A stretch of 64,000 nucleotides of DNA. Origin: [Actinobacillus] rossii. Lineage in GTDB: Bacteria > Pseudomonadota > Gammaproteobacteria > Enterobacterales > Pasteurellaceae. The position numbers and the translations under genes were made by a program. The stretch's first letter is position 1, and each line of letters opens with the position of its first letter. The notes below the pieces were generated by a model. That model was not told the DNA's origin, made no database searches, and saw only the letters and a program-made list of their open reading frames with translations. Shown one piece after another: positions 12,111-20,015 of the stretch. The stretch covers positions 2,418,001 through 2,482,000 of the forward strand of contig UFRQ01000003.1 in the NCBI GenBank assembly GCA_900444965.1, in the 5' to 3' direction.

Positions 12111-12610
12111 AATCTACCTTATTTTTAACCACACTTTTCGTCAGCTATAGCACGTTTGCCACTGCTAATGTGAATGTTTCTCATGACATTGTACAGGGTG
12201 AGTGGATGTGTCAAATACCTTACAATAATGGCAAAGCAATGGATTATTTCACCCAAGATCTCCGTCCCGATGGTCAAATGGTCGCCACAGGAACACTGGT
12301 AATTCAGAAAATATTGACTTATGAATATATGCAAGCAGGAAAATGGTCATTAAAAGATAATGTACTAACTATTCATTCTGAACAAAATAATGCTGTACGT
12401 GTACACTCTAAAGAAACAGAACAGCTTTTAAACCAAAATGCACAATTGCGCCAGGCTGAAGCTGAAATTTTTAGAAACGTACAAGAAGGCAGTGATCTGT
12501 CAAGCGATCTATCACTCCAAATTACTGAGCTAACTAATAAGACAATGACCTTTTTGCAAACCGATAAAAATACTGATTCCCGTATAATAGGAGAATGTCG
12601 TAAACGTTAG
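12107..12610 (+). CDS. Small exported protein of unknown function
   Basis: The start overlaps the rluC stop by 4 nt (ATGA), so translation is probably coupled. The 167 residues begin with a likely signal peptide (KSTLFLTTLFVSYSTFATA, cleavage near residue 20). The mature protein has a lipocalin- or META-like pattern (QGEWMCQIPYNNG, AGKWSLKDNVLTI, single Cys residues at both ends) that could form a small beta-barrel with a disulfide. I do not recognise a named family. Confidence 0.85.
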   Translation: MKSTLFLTTLFVSYSTFATANVNVSHDIVQGEWMCQIPYNNGKAMDYFTQDLRPDGQMVATGTLVIQKILTYEYMQAGKWSLKDNVLTIHSEQNNAVRVHSKETEQLLNQNAQLRQAEAEIFRNVQEGSDLSSDLSLQITELTNKTMTFLQTDKNTDSRIIGECRKR

Positions 12611-12627
12611 TAAATACGCACAAACAA

Positions 12628-12654
12628 AAAGTGCGGTAATTTCGTCCGCACTTT
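12628..12654 (+). terminator. Uptake-sequence dyad terminator after the rluC operon
   Basis: AAAGTGCGG (12628-12636) pairs with CCGCACTTT (12646-12654), loop TAATTTCGT. It follows the small exported-protein gene. Confidence 0.7.
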
Positions 12655-12696
12655 AACGAGAGCTGATAGTATGCCTTATTGGTATGTCCCAATATA

Positions 12697-12727
12697 AAAA
12701 GCCGTCTAATTAAAGTAGATGGCTTTT
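12697..12727 (-). terminator. grxD terminator (possibly bidirectional)
   Basis: AAAAGCCGTCT (12697-12707) with AGATGGCTTTT (12717-12727) flanks a 9-nt loop. It lies 19 nt beyond the grxD stop. Confidence 0.75.
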
Positions 12728-12745
12728 ACAATTGAGATAGCGGTG

Positions 12746-13066
12746 TTAATGACGTTCAGCGACTTCTTTTAATAAAGTTTGTAACTCACCGGATTGCGCC
12801 ATTTCTAACATAATATCACAACCACCAATTAACTCACCTTCTACCCATAACTGAGGAAATGTTGGCCAATTCGCAAATTTAGGTAATTCGGCACGAACAT
12901 CTGGATGTTGTAAAATATCAACATAACCAAATGGTACTTGGCAATTAATTAAAGCTTCTACAGCACGTGCAGAAAAACCACATGAAGGCAACTTAGGCGA
13001 ACCTTTCATATAGATCAAAATTGGGTTTTCTGTGATTTGTTTTTTAATTTTATCTAATGTTTCCAT
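12746..13066 (-). CDS. grxD: Monothiol glutaredoxin Grx4
   Basis: This 106-residue protein has the CGFS active site with its single cysteine at residue 29, preceded by MKGSPKLPS and followed by the glutathione-binding WPTFPQLWV and GGCDIM motifs. CGFS glutaredoxins bind a bridging 2Fe-2S cluster with glutathione and hand clusters to acceptor proteins, rather than acting mainly as reductases. It stands alone with its own terminator. Confidence 0.96.
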   Translation of the reverse strand: METLDKIKKQITENPILIYMKGSPKLPSCGFSARAVEALINCQVPFGYVDILQHPDVRAELPKFANWPTFPQLWVEGELIGGCDIMLEMAQSGELQTLLKEVAERH

Positions 13067-13150
13067 TGTTTTTCCTTTTCATAAATCGGTTTCTAAATGC
13101 GAGTCAATTGTAACAGAATTTTCCCATACACCAAGCAATTTAATAAGTTA

Positions 13151-13930
13151 TTACCAACTTCCACCAGCCCCGCCGCCGCCGAAACCGCCGCCACCAAAGC
13201 CTCCGCCGTCTCCACCGCCAAAACCACCACCATTGCCATAACGGCTACGGCGGCTATTTGCGATCATACTGGCGATGATTGCTGCATTCTGCAAATTATT
13301 GTGATTTTTAGTTGGACTGACATAAGGACGACGCCAACTCAATTCGCCGAACAACACAAACAAAATAAACAAACAGACCATAATAAAAGGGATATAATCT
13401 TCTAAACTTTCATCATTGGCATCAACTGGTAGAGCGTCGTATTCATTCTGGCTTACCGCAATAATATGGTCTAAAGCTTGATCAATTCCCCTTCCATAAT
13501 TTTCATTACGGAAATTAGGTAAAATCACTTTGCGAATAATCTGACTCAGTAACGCGTCTGGTAAAGCCCCTTCTAACCCATAGCCTGTTGCAATAAAAAC
13601 CTTACGATCATTTTTTGCCACGAGTAACAAGACGCCATTATCCAAATTCTTACGCCCAATCCCCCATTTATCACCCAGTTGGAAAGCGTAATCTGAAATC
13701 GCGTATTGCCCAGTTGAACCAATCATAACCACGGCAATTTGTGAACTTGTTTGACTACTATATTGGCGCAGTTTATTTTCAAGATAATTCACTTCATTTG
13801 TTGAAAGTGTATGCGTGTAATCATTCACATAACGAAATGGCTTAGGTACAGCAGGAAAATCTTCGGCTAGCGCCACACAAGACATCAAAACGGTAAAAAA
13901 AATCACCGCACTTTTAAACCATTTATCCAT
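13151..13930 (-). CDS. TPM-domain exported membrane protein, Gly-rich tail (YgcG family)
   Basis: The 259 residues start with a signal peptide (KSAVIFFTVLMSCVALA). A TPM domain follows (about residues 30-165: VNDYTHTLSTNEVNYLENKL, SSQIAVVMIGS, DNGVLLLVAKNDRKVFIATGYGLEG). One membrane span (YIPFIMVCLFILFVLFG, about residues 175-192) leads to a C-terminus of GGFGGG-type repeats ending in GGAGGSW. This layout is typical of YgcG/TPM proteins that accompany LemA. Its start overlaps the preceding TPM gene's stop by 8 nt. The function is not established. The Gly tail is encoded by imperfect GGT/GGC triplets and may vary in length. Confidence 0.9.
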   Translation of the reverse strand: MDKWFKSAVIFFTVLMSCVALAEDFPAVPKPFRYVNDYTHTLSTNEVNYLENKLRQYSSQTSSQIAVVMIGSTGQYAISDYAFQLGDKWGIGRKNLDNGVLLLVAKNDRKVFIATGYGLEGALPDALLSQIIRKVILPNFRNENYGRGIDQALDHIIAVSQNEYDALPVDANDESLEDYIPFIMVCLFILFVLFGELSWRRPYVSPTKNHNNLQNAAIIASMIANSRRSRYGNGGGFGGGDGGGFGGGGFGGGGAGGSW

Positions 13931-14363
13931 TGATAATCACCTCATTTGGTAATTCATTAATATCATCTGGTTGAATAGGAAAATATTTTGCTAACTTTGC
14001 GCCAATGAGGTGAATAGCAACTAAAACAGCCTCAGTATGCTTACCTTGTTTAAATTCAGCCACCATTGCCGTATGTGTTTGATGCCAAAATTCATTCCCC
14101 ACAAATTGATGAATTCCTTCATCACCTAACACAGAACATTGATGATCCTTATAAGCAATATAAATTAGTACCGCGTTACGTAACTGCGTTTGTTTCATAC
14201 CAAGTTCATCAAAAATTTGTAAAGTGCGGTCTAAAATAGGCGCATTTTGCAAATGTGGTTCAATATATACTCGTAATTCAGCGGATGTTTGCTGCTCAAG
14301 CTGAAAAATCGCTTGTTCAATTTGAGACTTATCAAAGGGAATAGACGCAGAAAATAAAGGCAT
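13923..14363 (-). CDS. Cytosolic-type TPM-domain protein
   Basis: This 146-residue protein matches the TPM fold: QIEQAIFQLEQQTSAELRVYIEP, LRNAVLIYIAYKDHQCSVLGDEGIH, then an amphipathic helix. It has no signal peptide and no Gly-rich tail. It sits between lemA and the YgcG-like gene, overlapping the latter by 8 nt. The lemA-TPM-TPM arrangement is common in Proteobacteria but its role is unknown; envelope maintenance has been suggested for the family. Confidence 0.88.
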   Translation of the reverse strand: MPLFSASIPFDKSQIEQAIFQLEQQTSAELRVYIEPHLQNAPILDRTLQIFDELGMKQTQLRNAVLIYIAYKDHQCSVLGDEGIHQFVGNEFWHQTHTAMVAEFKQGKHTEAVLVAIHLIGAKLAKYFPIQPDDINELPNEVIING

Positions 14364-14379
14364 AATTGTTTCTCTTATG

Positions 14380-14404
14380 AAAAGAAAGGTGCGTCAAACG
14401 CACC
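14380..14404 (-). terminator. Hairpin between lemA and the first TPM gene
   Basis: On the minus strand a 7-bp stem GGTGCGT/ACGCACC (14388-14394 with 14398-14404) is followed by TTTCTTTT. It may act as a partial terminator after lemA, lowering expression of the two TPM genes. Confidence 0.5.
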
Positions 14405-14427
14405 CTTATGACATAAATAACGAATTA

Positions 14428-15009
14428 TTATTCGAAACTCACTGTCGGCGCATTTTCTGCGCCCGCTGCTGATTTGAAATAAGGTTTTTCTTTAAAACCA
14501 AAAATCATTGCAACAAATTTAGTTGGGAACGTACGTACATATGAATTATATGTTTTTGCTGCTTCATTAAATTTATTACGAGCAACATTAATACGATTTT
14601 CCATCCCTTCTAATTGAGCTTGCAATGTCATAAATGCTTCACCCGCTTTAAGATCAGGATATTTTTCTACGCTTACCAATAAACGTGATAATGCTGAACC
14701 AACTTGATTTTGTGCTTGTTGGAATTGGTTAAGTTGCTCTTCCGTCATATTAGTTGGATCTATTTTAGTTTGCGTTGCTTTCGCGCGTGCTTCCGTAACT
14801 TGAGTCAATGTGTCTTTTTCAAAATTCGCTTGACCTTTAACCGTATTAACCAAGTTTGGAATTAAATCTGAACGGTGTTGATATTGTGTTTCAACATTAG
14901 CCCAAACAGAATCAATCTCTTCTTCTGCTTTCACTAAGCCGTTATAACTTGACATTAATGTAAAGCCTACAATAACTGCAACAATAATTGCAATAAGCCA
15001 TTTTTTCAT
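14428..15009 (-). CDS. lemA: LemA family membrane protein
   Basis: The 193 residues begin with one membrane segment (WLIAIIVAVIVGFTLMSSYNGL). The conserved LemA helical core follows: VWANVETQYQHRSDLIPNLVNTVKG, a long helix with alternating Ala, Gln and Lys, and ENRINVARNKFNEAAKTYN. It is anchored in the inner membrane with the helical domain outside the cytoplasm in family models. It is first in the cluster with two TPM genes. The function is unknown. Confidence 0.95.
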   Translation of the reverse strand: MKKWLIAIIVAVIVGFTLMSSYNGLVKAEEEIDSVWANVETQYQHRSDLIPNLVNTVKGQANFEKDTLTQVTEARAKATQTKIDPTNMTEEQLNQFQQAQNQVGSALSRLLVSVEKYPDLKAGEAFMTLQAQLEGMENRINVARNKFNEAAKTYNSYVRTFPTKFVAMIFGFKEKPYFKSAAGAENAPTVSFE

Positions 15010-15106
15010 TTTAAAGTTCCTTTCTAGAGTGAGTAAAACCCACTAACAAATAGTAAATCAAATGTGAGATTATACTCATCCTACAAATTTGACTACTTAG
15101 TTGACA

Positions 15107-15136
15107 AAAGACCCAAACATTGCTGCTTGGGTCTTC
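15107..15136 (-). terminator. ompA terminator
   Basis: AAGACCCAA (15108-15116) pairs with TTGGGTCTT (15127-15135). On the ompA strand it is followed by TTGTCAACTAAG. It lies 36 nt past the ompA stop. Confidence 0.65.
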
Positions 15137-15171
15137 CTGAATTCATTTATCTAATTACTTAGACTCATAAA

Positions 15172-16236
15172 TTACATAGTAACTTGTTTGTTGCCTTGAA
15201 CTTGAACTTCAACGCGACGGTCTGGTGCTAAGCAAGCGATTAATGCTTTACGACCTTTAACTGCATCACAAGTTGCGCCAGTTACTGGGTTTGCTTCACC
15301 GTAACCAGTTGCCGTGATTGCGTTAGAGTTAACACCTTTAGAAACTAAGTAGTTAGCTACTGTTTCTGCACGACGTTGTGAAAGTTTTAAGTTAGCTGCA
15401 TCTTTACCGATACGGTCAGCATAACCATTAACTGCTACTGCAGGGTTAGCTACTTGTGCGATTTCGCCGTAGATACCATCTAATGCTGTAGAAACTTCAG
15501 GTTTTAATGTTGATTTACCGAATGCGAAAGTAACATCAGTGTTTAAAGTGAAAGTTTTGTTTACAACTTCAGCTGCAACTGGTGCTGCACCTTGACCGAA
15601 ACGGTAAGATAAACCTGCAGTTACAGAGTGGATATCTGGGTTGTAGTTGTAGTTATGATCTAAACTATCAGCTTTGTTTAAAGCTTTGTCTAAGTTACCC
15701 GCTTTGCTTAACCATTGGTACTCAAGACGTGCTGCTAATTCTGGTAAAATTGCATATTCAACACCAGCACCTAAGATTAAAGATGCTTTAGTTTTGTTGT
15801 ATTTAGGTGCATCGCTCTCGCCGCCAAATTTGTACATGTTACGAACGATAGCTACACCAGTTTTACCGTAAACATCTAAGCCAGGTAATACTTCATAGCT
15901 AGGTTTTAACGCTAAACTTGCACCGTGTGCTGAGTGGTAACCGTCTTTTTTACCTTCTGAACGGAAAGTATTTTTACCGAAGAAATCGTAGCCTAATTCA
16001 GCAGCTAAACCAAAGTTGTTTTGGTTTAAGATTTGGTAGCCACCGAACACACCATAAGTTACAGAGTTACGGTTAGAACCACCAAGATCTGTTTCATTTA
16101 GACGTTTAACACCGTGGTGCATCGCAGACCAACCCACACGTGCGCCTGCGTAGAATGTATTTTCTTGTGGAGCTGCTTGCGCAACTGTTGCTGCTGCTAA
16201 ACCAGCGATAGCTAATGAGATTGCTGTTTTTTTCAT
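15172..16236 (-). CDS. ompA: OmpA-family outer membrane protein (P5-like)
   Basis: The 354 residues start with a signal peptide ending AQA-A (cleavage near residue 21). An N-terminal eight-stranded barrel (residues 22-210) is followed by a proline/alanine hinge (GAAPVAAEVV). A C-terminal peptidoglycan-binding OmpA domain comes next (TFAFGKSTLKPE, VNGYADRIGKDAANLKLSQRRAETVANYL, PDRRVEVQ) with a Cys pair (GATCDAV, ALIACLA). It is the main outer membrane porin-like anchor. The exposed loops, such as HHGVKRLNETDLGGSNRNS, are the parts expected to vary between strains. Confidence 0.95.
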   Translation of the reverse strand: MKKTAISLAIAGLAAATVAQAAPQENTFYAGARVGWSAMHHGVKRLNETDLGGSNRNSVTYGVFGGYQILNQNNFGLAAELGYDFFGKNTFRSEGKKDGYHSAHGASLALKPSYEVLPGLDVYGKTGVAIVRNMYKFGGESDAPKYNKTKASLILGAGVEYAILPELAARLEYQWLSKAGNLDKALNKADSLDHNYNYNPDIHSVTAGLSYRFGQGAAPVAAEVVNKTFTLNTDVTFAFGKSTLKPEVSTALDGIYGEIAQVANPAVAVNGYADRIGKDAANLKLSQRRAETVANYLVSKGVNSNAITATGYGEANPVTGATCDAVKGRKALIACLAPDRRVEVQVQGNKQVTM

Positions 16237-16283
16237 TGTGATGATCCTCTTAAAATTTAGTCATCTTAATTAAAAAATTTTTA

Positions 16284-16300
16284 TCAGCTGATATAGCTGA
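16284..16300 (-). promoter_or_regulatory. Hairpin in the ompA 5' leader
   Basis: TCAGCT (16284-16289), loop GATAT, AGCTGA (16295-16300), 48-64 nt upstream of the ompA start codon. Leader hairpins stabilise ompA mRNA in E. coli; the same role here is inference. Confidence 0.35.
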
Positions 16301-16721
16301 AGTCCAAACACAATTTCTTGTGCTATGTATATCTTAAATCTTTTTCATAAAAAATGGAACTTTTTTATACAATACAGACCTAAGAGTACAATTTAAGGGT
16401 TTTTGAATTTGCCCTGTATTCCTTTTGACAAATTCCTTTCTTCCAAACAAAAATTTAGAAGAACGTTTCCAAAAGTGTGCGTATTATCTACCATAAAAAT
16501 AGGAAATCAAATTTTTCCCGTTCTTTTGCTTATTTTTTAAGCGGAAAATGATTTTTAGGTTATTTTTTGAGCTATTTTACCATTTTTTATATCAATTTCA
16601 AGCCTATATTTGGCTAATTTTTTTCAAAATTATGGTAAATTTCTTATTTCTTTAGATTCATTTTTAATATAAACATTGAAAAATACTGCGTTTTATTGCC
16701 GCATTTTGTCCCGTTCTTACC

Positions 16722-16750
16722 TTAAAATCACCTTGTTTCTATGCTAGAAT
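16722..16750 (+). promoter_or_regulatory. Candidate ydiJ promoter
   Basis: TTAAAA (16722-16727), a 17-bp spacer, then TAGAAT (16745-16750), 40 nt before the ydiJ start. The -35 element is weak. Confidence 0.4.
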
Positions 16751-16789
16751 CCATTCAGTTATCCTTTCTTATTTTATATAGAGCGAATT

Positions 16790-19700
16790 ATGTTATCCCG
16801 TTTAGCAAACGTCCCTGCACTAAATCCATTGGTTAATGATTATCTTGAAGATTTAAAAGTCCAGTCTTTTGAAGGTGATATAGCGTCTAATTATGCCGAC
16901 CGTCTAAGCCTTGCCACCGACAACAGCGTATATCAATTATTACCGCAAGCTATTTTATTTCCGAAATCTGTAGCCGACGTGGTGCGTTTAACCAAATTAG
17001 GGCAACAAGACAAATATCACTCACTCCGTTTTACACCGCGCGGTGGTGGCACGGGGACAAATGGACAATCTCTCAATAATAATATTATTGTGGATTTATC
17101 ACGTCATATGACAGGTATTTTGGAACTCAACGTCAAAGAACGCTGGGTTCGTGTGCAAGCGGGTGTGGTAAAAGATCAGTTAAATCAATTCTTAAAACCC
17201 CATGGTTTATTTTTTGCCCCTGAACTTTCCACTAGCAATCGCGCCACCTTGGGCGGTATGATTAATACAGATGCGTCAGGACAAGGTTCTTTGCAATACG
17301 GCAAAACCTCTGACCACGTGCTTGGATTAAAAGCGGTGTTGGTCAATGGAGAAATTTTAGAAACCGGCGCAGTTAAGACCGAAAATTTTGCGCAAAATTT
17401 ACCACCAAATTTAACTGCACTGGGCCGCCAGCTTCATCAAGAGATTTTCTCTCGCACCAAAGAAAAACGCCAACAAATTCTTAATGATCTCCCTCAGCTT
17501 AATCGTTTCTTAACAGGCTATGATCTCAAAAATGTCTTTAATGATGATGAAAGTGAATTTAACTTAACCCGAATTTTAACGGGTTCTGAAGGCTCTCTGG
17601 CTTTTATTTGCGAAGCTAAACTGGATCTCACACCGATTCCGCAATTCCGCACCTTAATTAATGTCAAATACAGCTCTTTCAACGCGGCATTGCGCAATGC
17701 ACCGTTTATGGTCAAAGCCAACGCGCTCTCCGTTGAAACCGTCGATAGCAAAGTATTAGGTTTAGCCAAAGAAGATATTATTTGGCATTCTGTGCGCGAT
17801 TTGTTAACGGAAACGGAAGAAAACCCGATTTTAGGCTTGAATATCGTAGAATATGCCGGCAATGATCAACGCAAAATCACCGAATTAGTGACCGCACTTT
17901 GCGCACAATTAGACGAAAAAATTTCCAACGGCGAAGATAACATTATCGGTTATCAAGTTACCCACGATCTCGACAGTATCAACCGTATTTATGCGATGCG
18001 TAAAAAAGCCGTGGGTTTATTAGGGAATGCAAAAGGTTGGGCAAAACCCATTGCCTTTGTGGAAGATACTTGCGTGCCTCCTGAACATTTGGCAGATTAT
18101 ATTTTGGAATTCCGCGCCTTGTTGGATGGACATAATCTACAATATGGGATGTTTGGCCACGTGGATGCGGGTGTGTTACACGTACGCCCTGCCCTTGATT
18201 TAACTGACCGCGCACAGGTGGAATTATTTAAGAAAATTTCCGATAGCGTGGCGGATCTCACTTTAAAATACGGCGGTTTAATTTGGGGCGAACACGGAAA
18301 AGGCGTGCGCTCTTGTTATGGCGAAAAATTCTTTACTCCTGAACTTTGGCAAGAATTGCGTTATATCAAATTCTTATTTGACCCTGAAAATCGTCTAAAC
18401 CCTGGAAAAATCTGTACGCCGTTAAATTGCGATGATGAGCTTTATGGTTTGTTATCGGGTATGCGAGCGGATCACGATCGCCAAATTCCGATTCAAATTC
18501 GCGAAGAATTCAGTGGCGCAATGAATTGTAACGGCAATGGGTTGTGCTTTAATTTTGATGTTCACAGCACCATGTGTCCGTCTATGAAAGTCTCGCGTAA
18601 CCGTGTTTTCTCGCCAAAAGGACGCGCGGCAATGATACGTGAGTGGTTAAAATTGATGGCAAATGAAAATGTTCAGCCTGCCGAATTAGATTTCCATCAT
18701 TCAGAAGTTAAACTCAGCGAGTTTGTGCAAAAAATCAAAAACAGTATTAAGAAAAAAGAAGAATATGATTTTAGCCACGAAGTCAAAGCCGCAATGGACA
18801 CTTGTCTTGCCTGTAAAGCCTGTGCGAGCCAATGTCCGATTAAAATTGATGTAGCTAGTTTCCGTTCGAAATTCTTCTATTTTTATCACCAACGTTATTT
18901 ACGCCCGGCAAAAGATTATGTGGTCGCTAATTTGGAACTTGCCGCCCCATATATGGCGAAAGCACCGCAATTCTTTAACTTTTTCACCAAAATGAAAATC
19001 GTGCAAAGTGCGGTGGAAAAAACCATTGGAATGACGGATTTGCCGTTACTTTCCCAACCGAATTTAGACAAACAGTTGGTTGAAATCGGTTATCAAGGTC
19101 AATCTTTGGAACAGTTGGAACGTTTATCAGACGCAGAGAAAGCGAATTTAATTTTGGTGGTGCAAGATCCTTGGACATCTTATTACGATGCCAAAGTGGT
19201 GCGGGATTTTGTGGCATTAACGCAAAAATTAAGCTACCAAGCCATTTTGTTGCCGTTCCGTCCTAATGGTAAAGCACAACATATCAAAGGTTTCCTAAAA
19301 CAATTTACGCGTACTGCAAAAAATCAAGCGGAAATGTTAAACCGCGTGGCAAAATTGAGCGTGCCATTGGTGGGCGTTGACCCAGCTATTGTGCTGTCTT
19401 ATCGCGATGAATATCAGGAAGTATTAGGTGAAAATCGAGGCAATTTTAAAGTTCTCACATCGCAAGAATGGCTGAAAGCCGAATTGCAATCTGACGGTGT
19501 ACAAAGTGCGGTGAAAAACTTGCGCATTTCTGACCGCACTTCCACGCCTGAGCCTTGGTATTTGTTCCCACATTGTACGGAAGCCACGGCAATGCCAACC
19601 AGTCCGAAAGACTGGCAACAAATTTTTGCCGCGTTTGGTGAAACCTTGCACATTCAAACCGTTGGCTGTTGTGGTATGGCGGGCGTATTTGGTCACGAAG

Positions 19701-19876
19701 TGCAAAATCAACAAATGTCACGTGAAATTTACGATCAATCTTGGGGCGAAAAAATGCAAGGCAAGCCACAAGATCGTTGTTTAGCCACCGGTTATTCCTG
19801 CCGCAGCCAAGTTAAACGTATCGAACAATTTAACCCGAAACATCCCGTTCAAGCGTTACTAGAATTGTTTAAATAA
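16790..19876 (+). CDS. ydiJ: YdiJ-type FAD-linked D-2-hydroxyacid dehydrogenase / Fe-S protein
   Basis: This 1,028-residue fusion has an FAD-binding type 4 (PCMH) domain near the N-terminus (LRFTPRGGGTGTNGQSL, FFAPELSTSNRATLGGMINTDASGQGS). The FAD-oxidase C-terminal domain follows (FGHVDAGVLHVRP, WGEHGKGVRS, NPGKIC). A ferredoxin motif (CLACKACASQCPIKID, about residue 670) and a C-terminal cysteine-rich region (FPHCTEA, TVGCCGMAGVFGH) complete it. Homologues oxidise D-2-hydroxyglutarate or related 2-hydroxy acids and pass electrons on via Fe-S centres. It is monocistronic with its own terminator. Confidence 0.94.
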   Translation: MLSRLANVPALNPLVNDYLEDLKVQSFEGDIASNYADRLSLATDNSVYQLLPQAILFPKSVADVVRLTKLGQQDKYHSLRFTPRGGGTGTNGQSLNNNIIVDLSRHMTGILELNVKERWVRVQAGVVKDQLNQFLKPHGLFFAPELSTSNRATLGGMINTDASGQGSLQYGKTSDHVLGLKAVLVNGEILETGAVKTENFAQNLPPNLTALGRQLHQEIFSRTKEKRQQILNDLPQLNRFLTGYDLKNVFNDDESEFNLTRILTGSEGSLAFICEAKLDLTPIPQFRTLINVKYSSFNAALRNAPFMVKANALSVETVDSKVLGLAKEDIIWHSVRDLLTETEENPILGLNIVEYAGNDQRKITELVTALCAQLDEKISNGEDNIIGYQVTHDLDSINRIYAMRKKAVGLLGNAKGWAKPIAFVEDTCVPPEHLADYILEFRALLDGHNLQYGMFGHVDAGVLHVRPALDLTDRAQVELFKKISDSVADLTLKYGGLIWGEHGKGVRSCYGEKFFTPELWQELRYIKFLFDPENRLNPGKICTPLNCDDELYGLLSGMRADHDRQIPIQIREEFSGAMNCNGNGLCFNFDVHSTMCPSMKVSRNRVFSPKGRAAMIREWLKLMANENVQPAELDFHHSEVKLSEFVQKIKNSIKKKEEYDFSHEVKAAMDTCLACKACASQCPIKIDVASFRSKFFYFYHQRYLRPAKDYVVANLELAAPYMAKAPQFFNFFTKMKIVQSAVEKTIGMTDLPLLSQPNLDKQLVEIGYQGQSLEQLERLSDAEKANLILVVQDPWTSYYDAKVVRDFVALTQKLSYQAILLPFRPNGKAQHIKGFLKQFTRTAKNQAEMLNRVAKLSVPLVGVDPAIVLSYRDEYQEVLGENRGNFKVLTSQEWLKAELQSDGVQSAVKNLRISDRTSTPEPWYLFPHCTEATAMPTSPKDWQQIFAAFGETLHIQTVGCCGMAGVFGHEVQNQQMSREIYDQSWGEKMQGKPQDRCLATGYSCRSQVKRIEQFNPKHPVQALLELFK

Positions 19877-19882
19877 TATATT

Positions 19883-19909
19883 GGGACACATCATGTGTCC
19901 CTATTTTTA
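19883..19909 (+). terminator. ydiJ terminator
   Basis: GGGACACAT (19883-19891) and ATGTGTCCC (19893-19901) followed by TATTTTTAT, seven nt after the ydiJ stop. The one-base spacer means the innermost pairs open into a loop. Confidence 0.75.
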
Positions 19910-20015
19910 TGCCAAAAATCATTCCATTTTTCACCGCGCTTTATGCTAAAATGCTCGCTTTTAACGGTTCGCCTTGTGCGAACTCCTGACTTGAACTCAG
20001 ACAAATGGAAAACTT

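Larger units (their letters stand above)
16237..16789. promoter_or_regulatory. AT-rich ompA-ydiJ divergent intergenic region (553 bp)
   Basis: No credible gene is present. The stretch is very AT-rich with many short A and T tracts, as expected around a highly expressed porin promoter. A hairpin lies in the ompA leader (16284-16300) and a candidate ydiJ promoter at 16722-16750. No uptake core falls here. The length beyond the two promoters is unexplained. Confidence 0.55.

Noticed and set aside
13032-13405. Pro- or Thr-rich plus-strand frames opposite the YgcG-like gene
   Set aside because: They are the antisense image of the Gly-rich tail coding region.
19414-19769. Three long minus-strand frames inside ydiJ
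   Set aside because: They are shadows of the intact 1,028-codon ydiJ frame.
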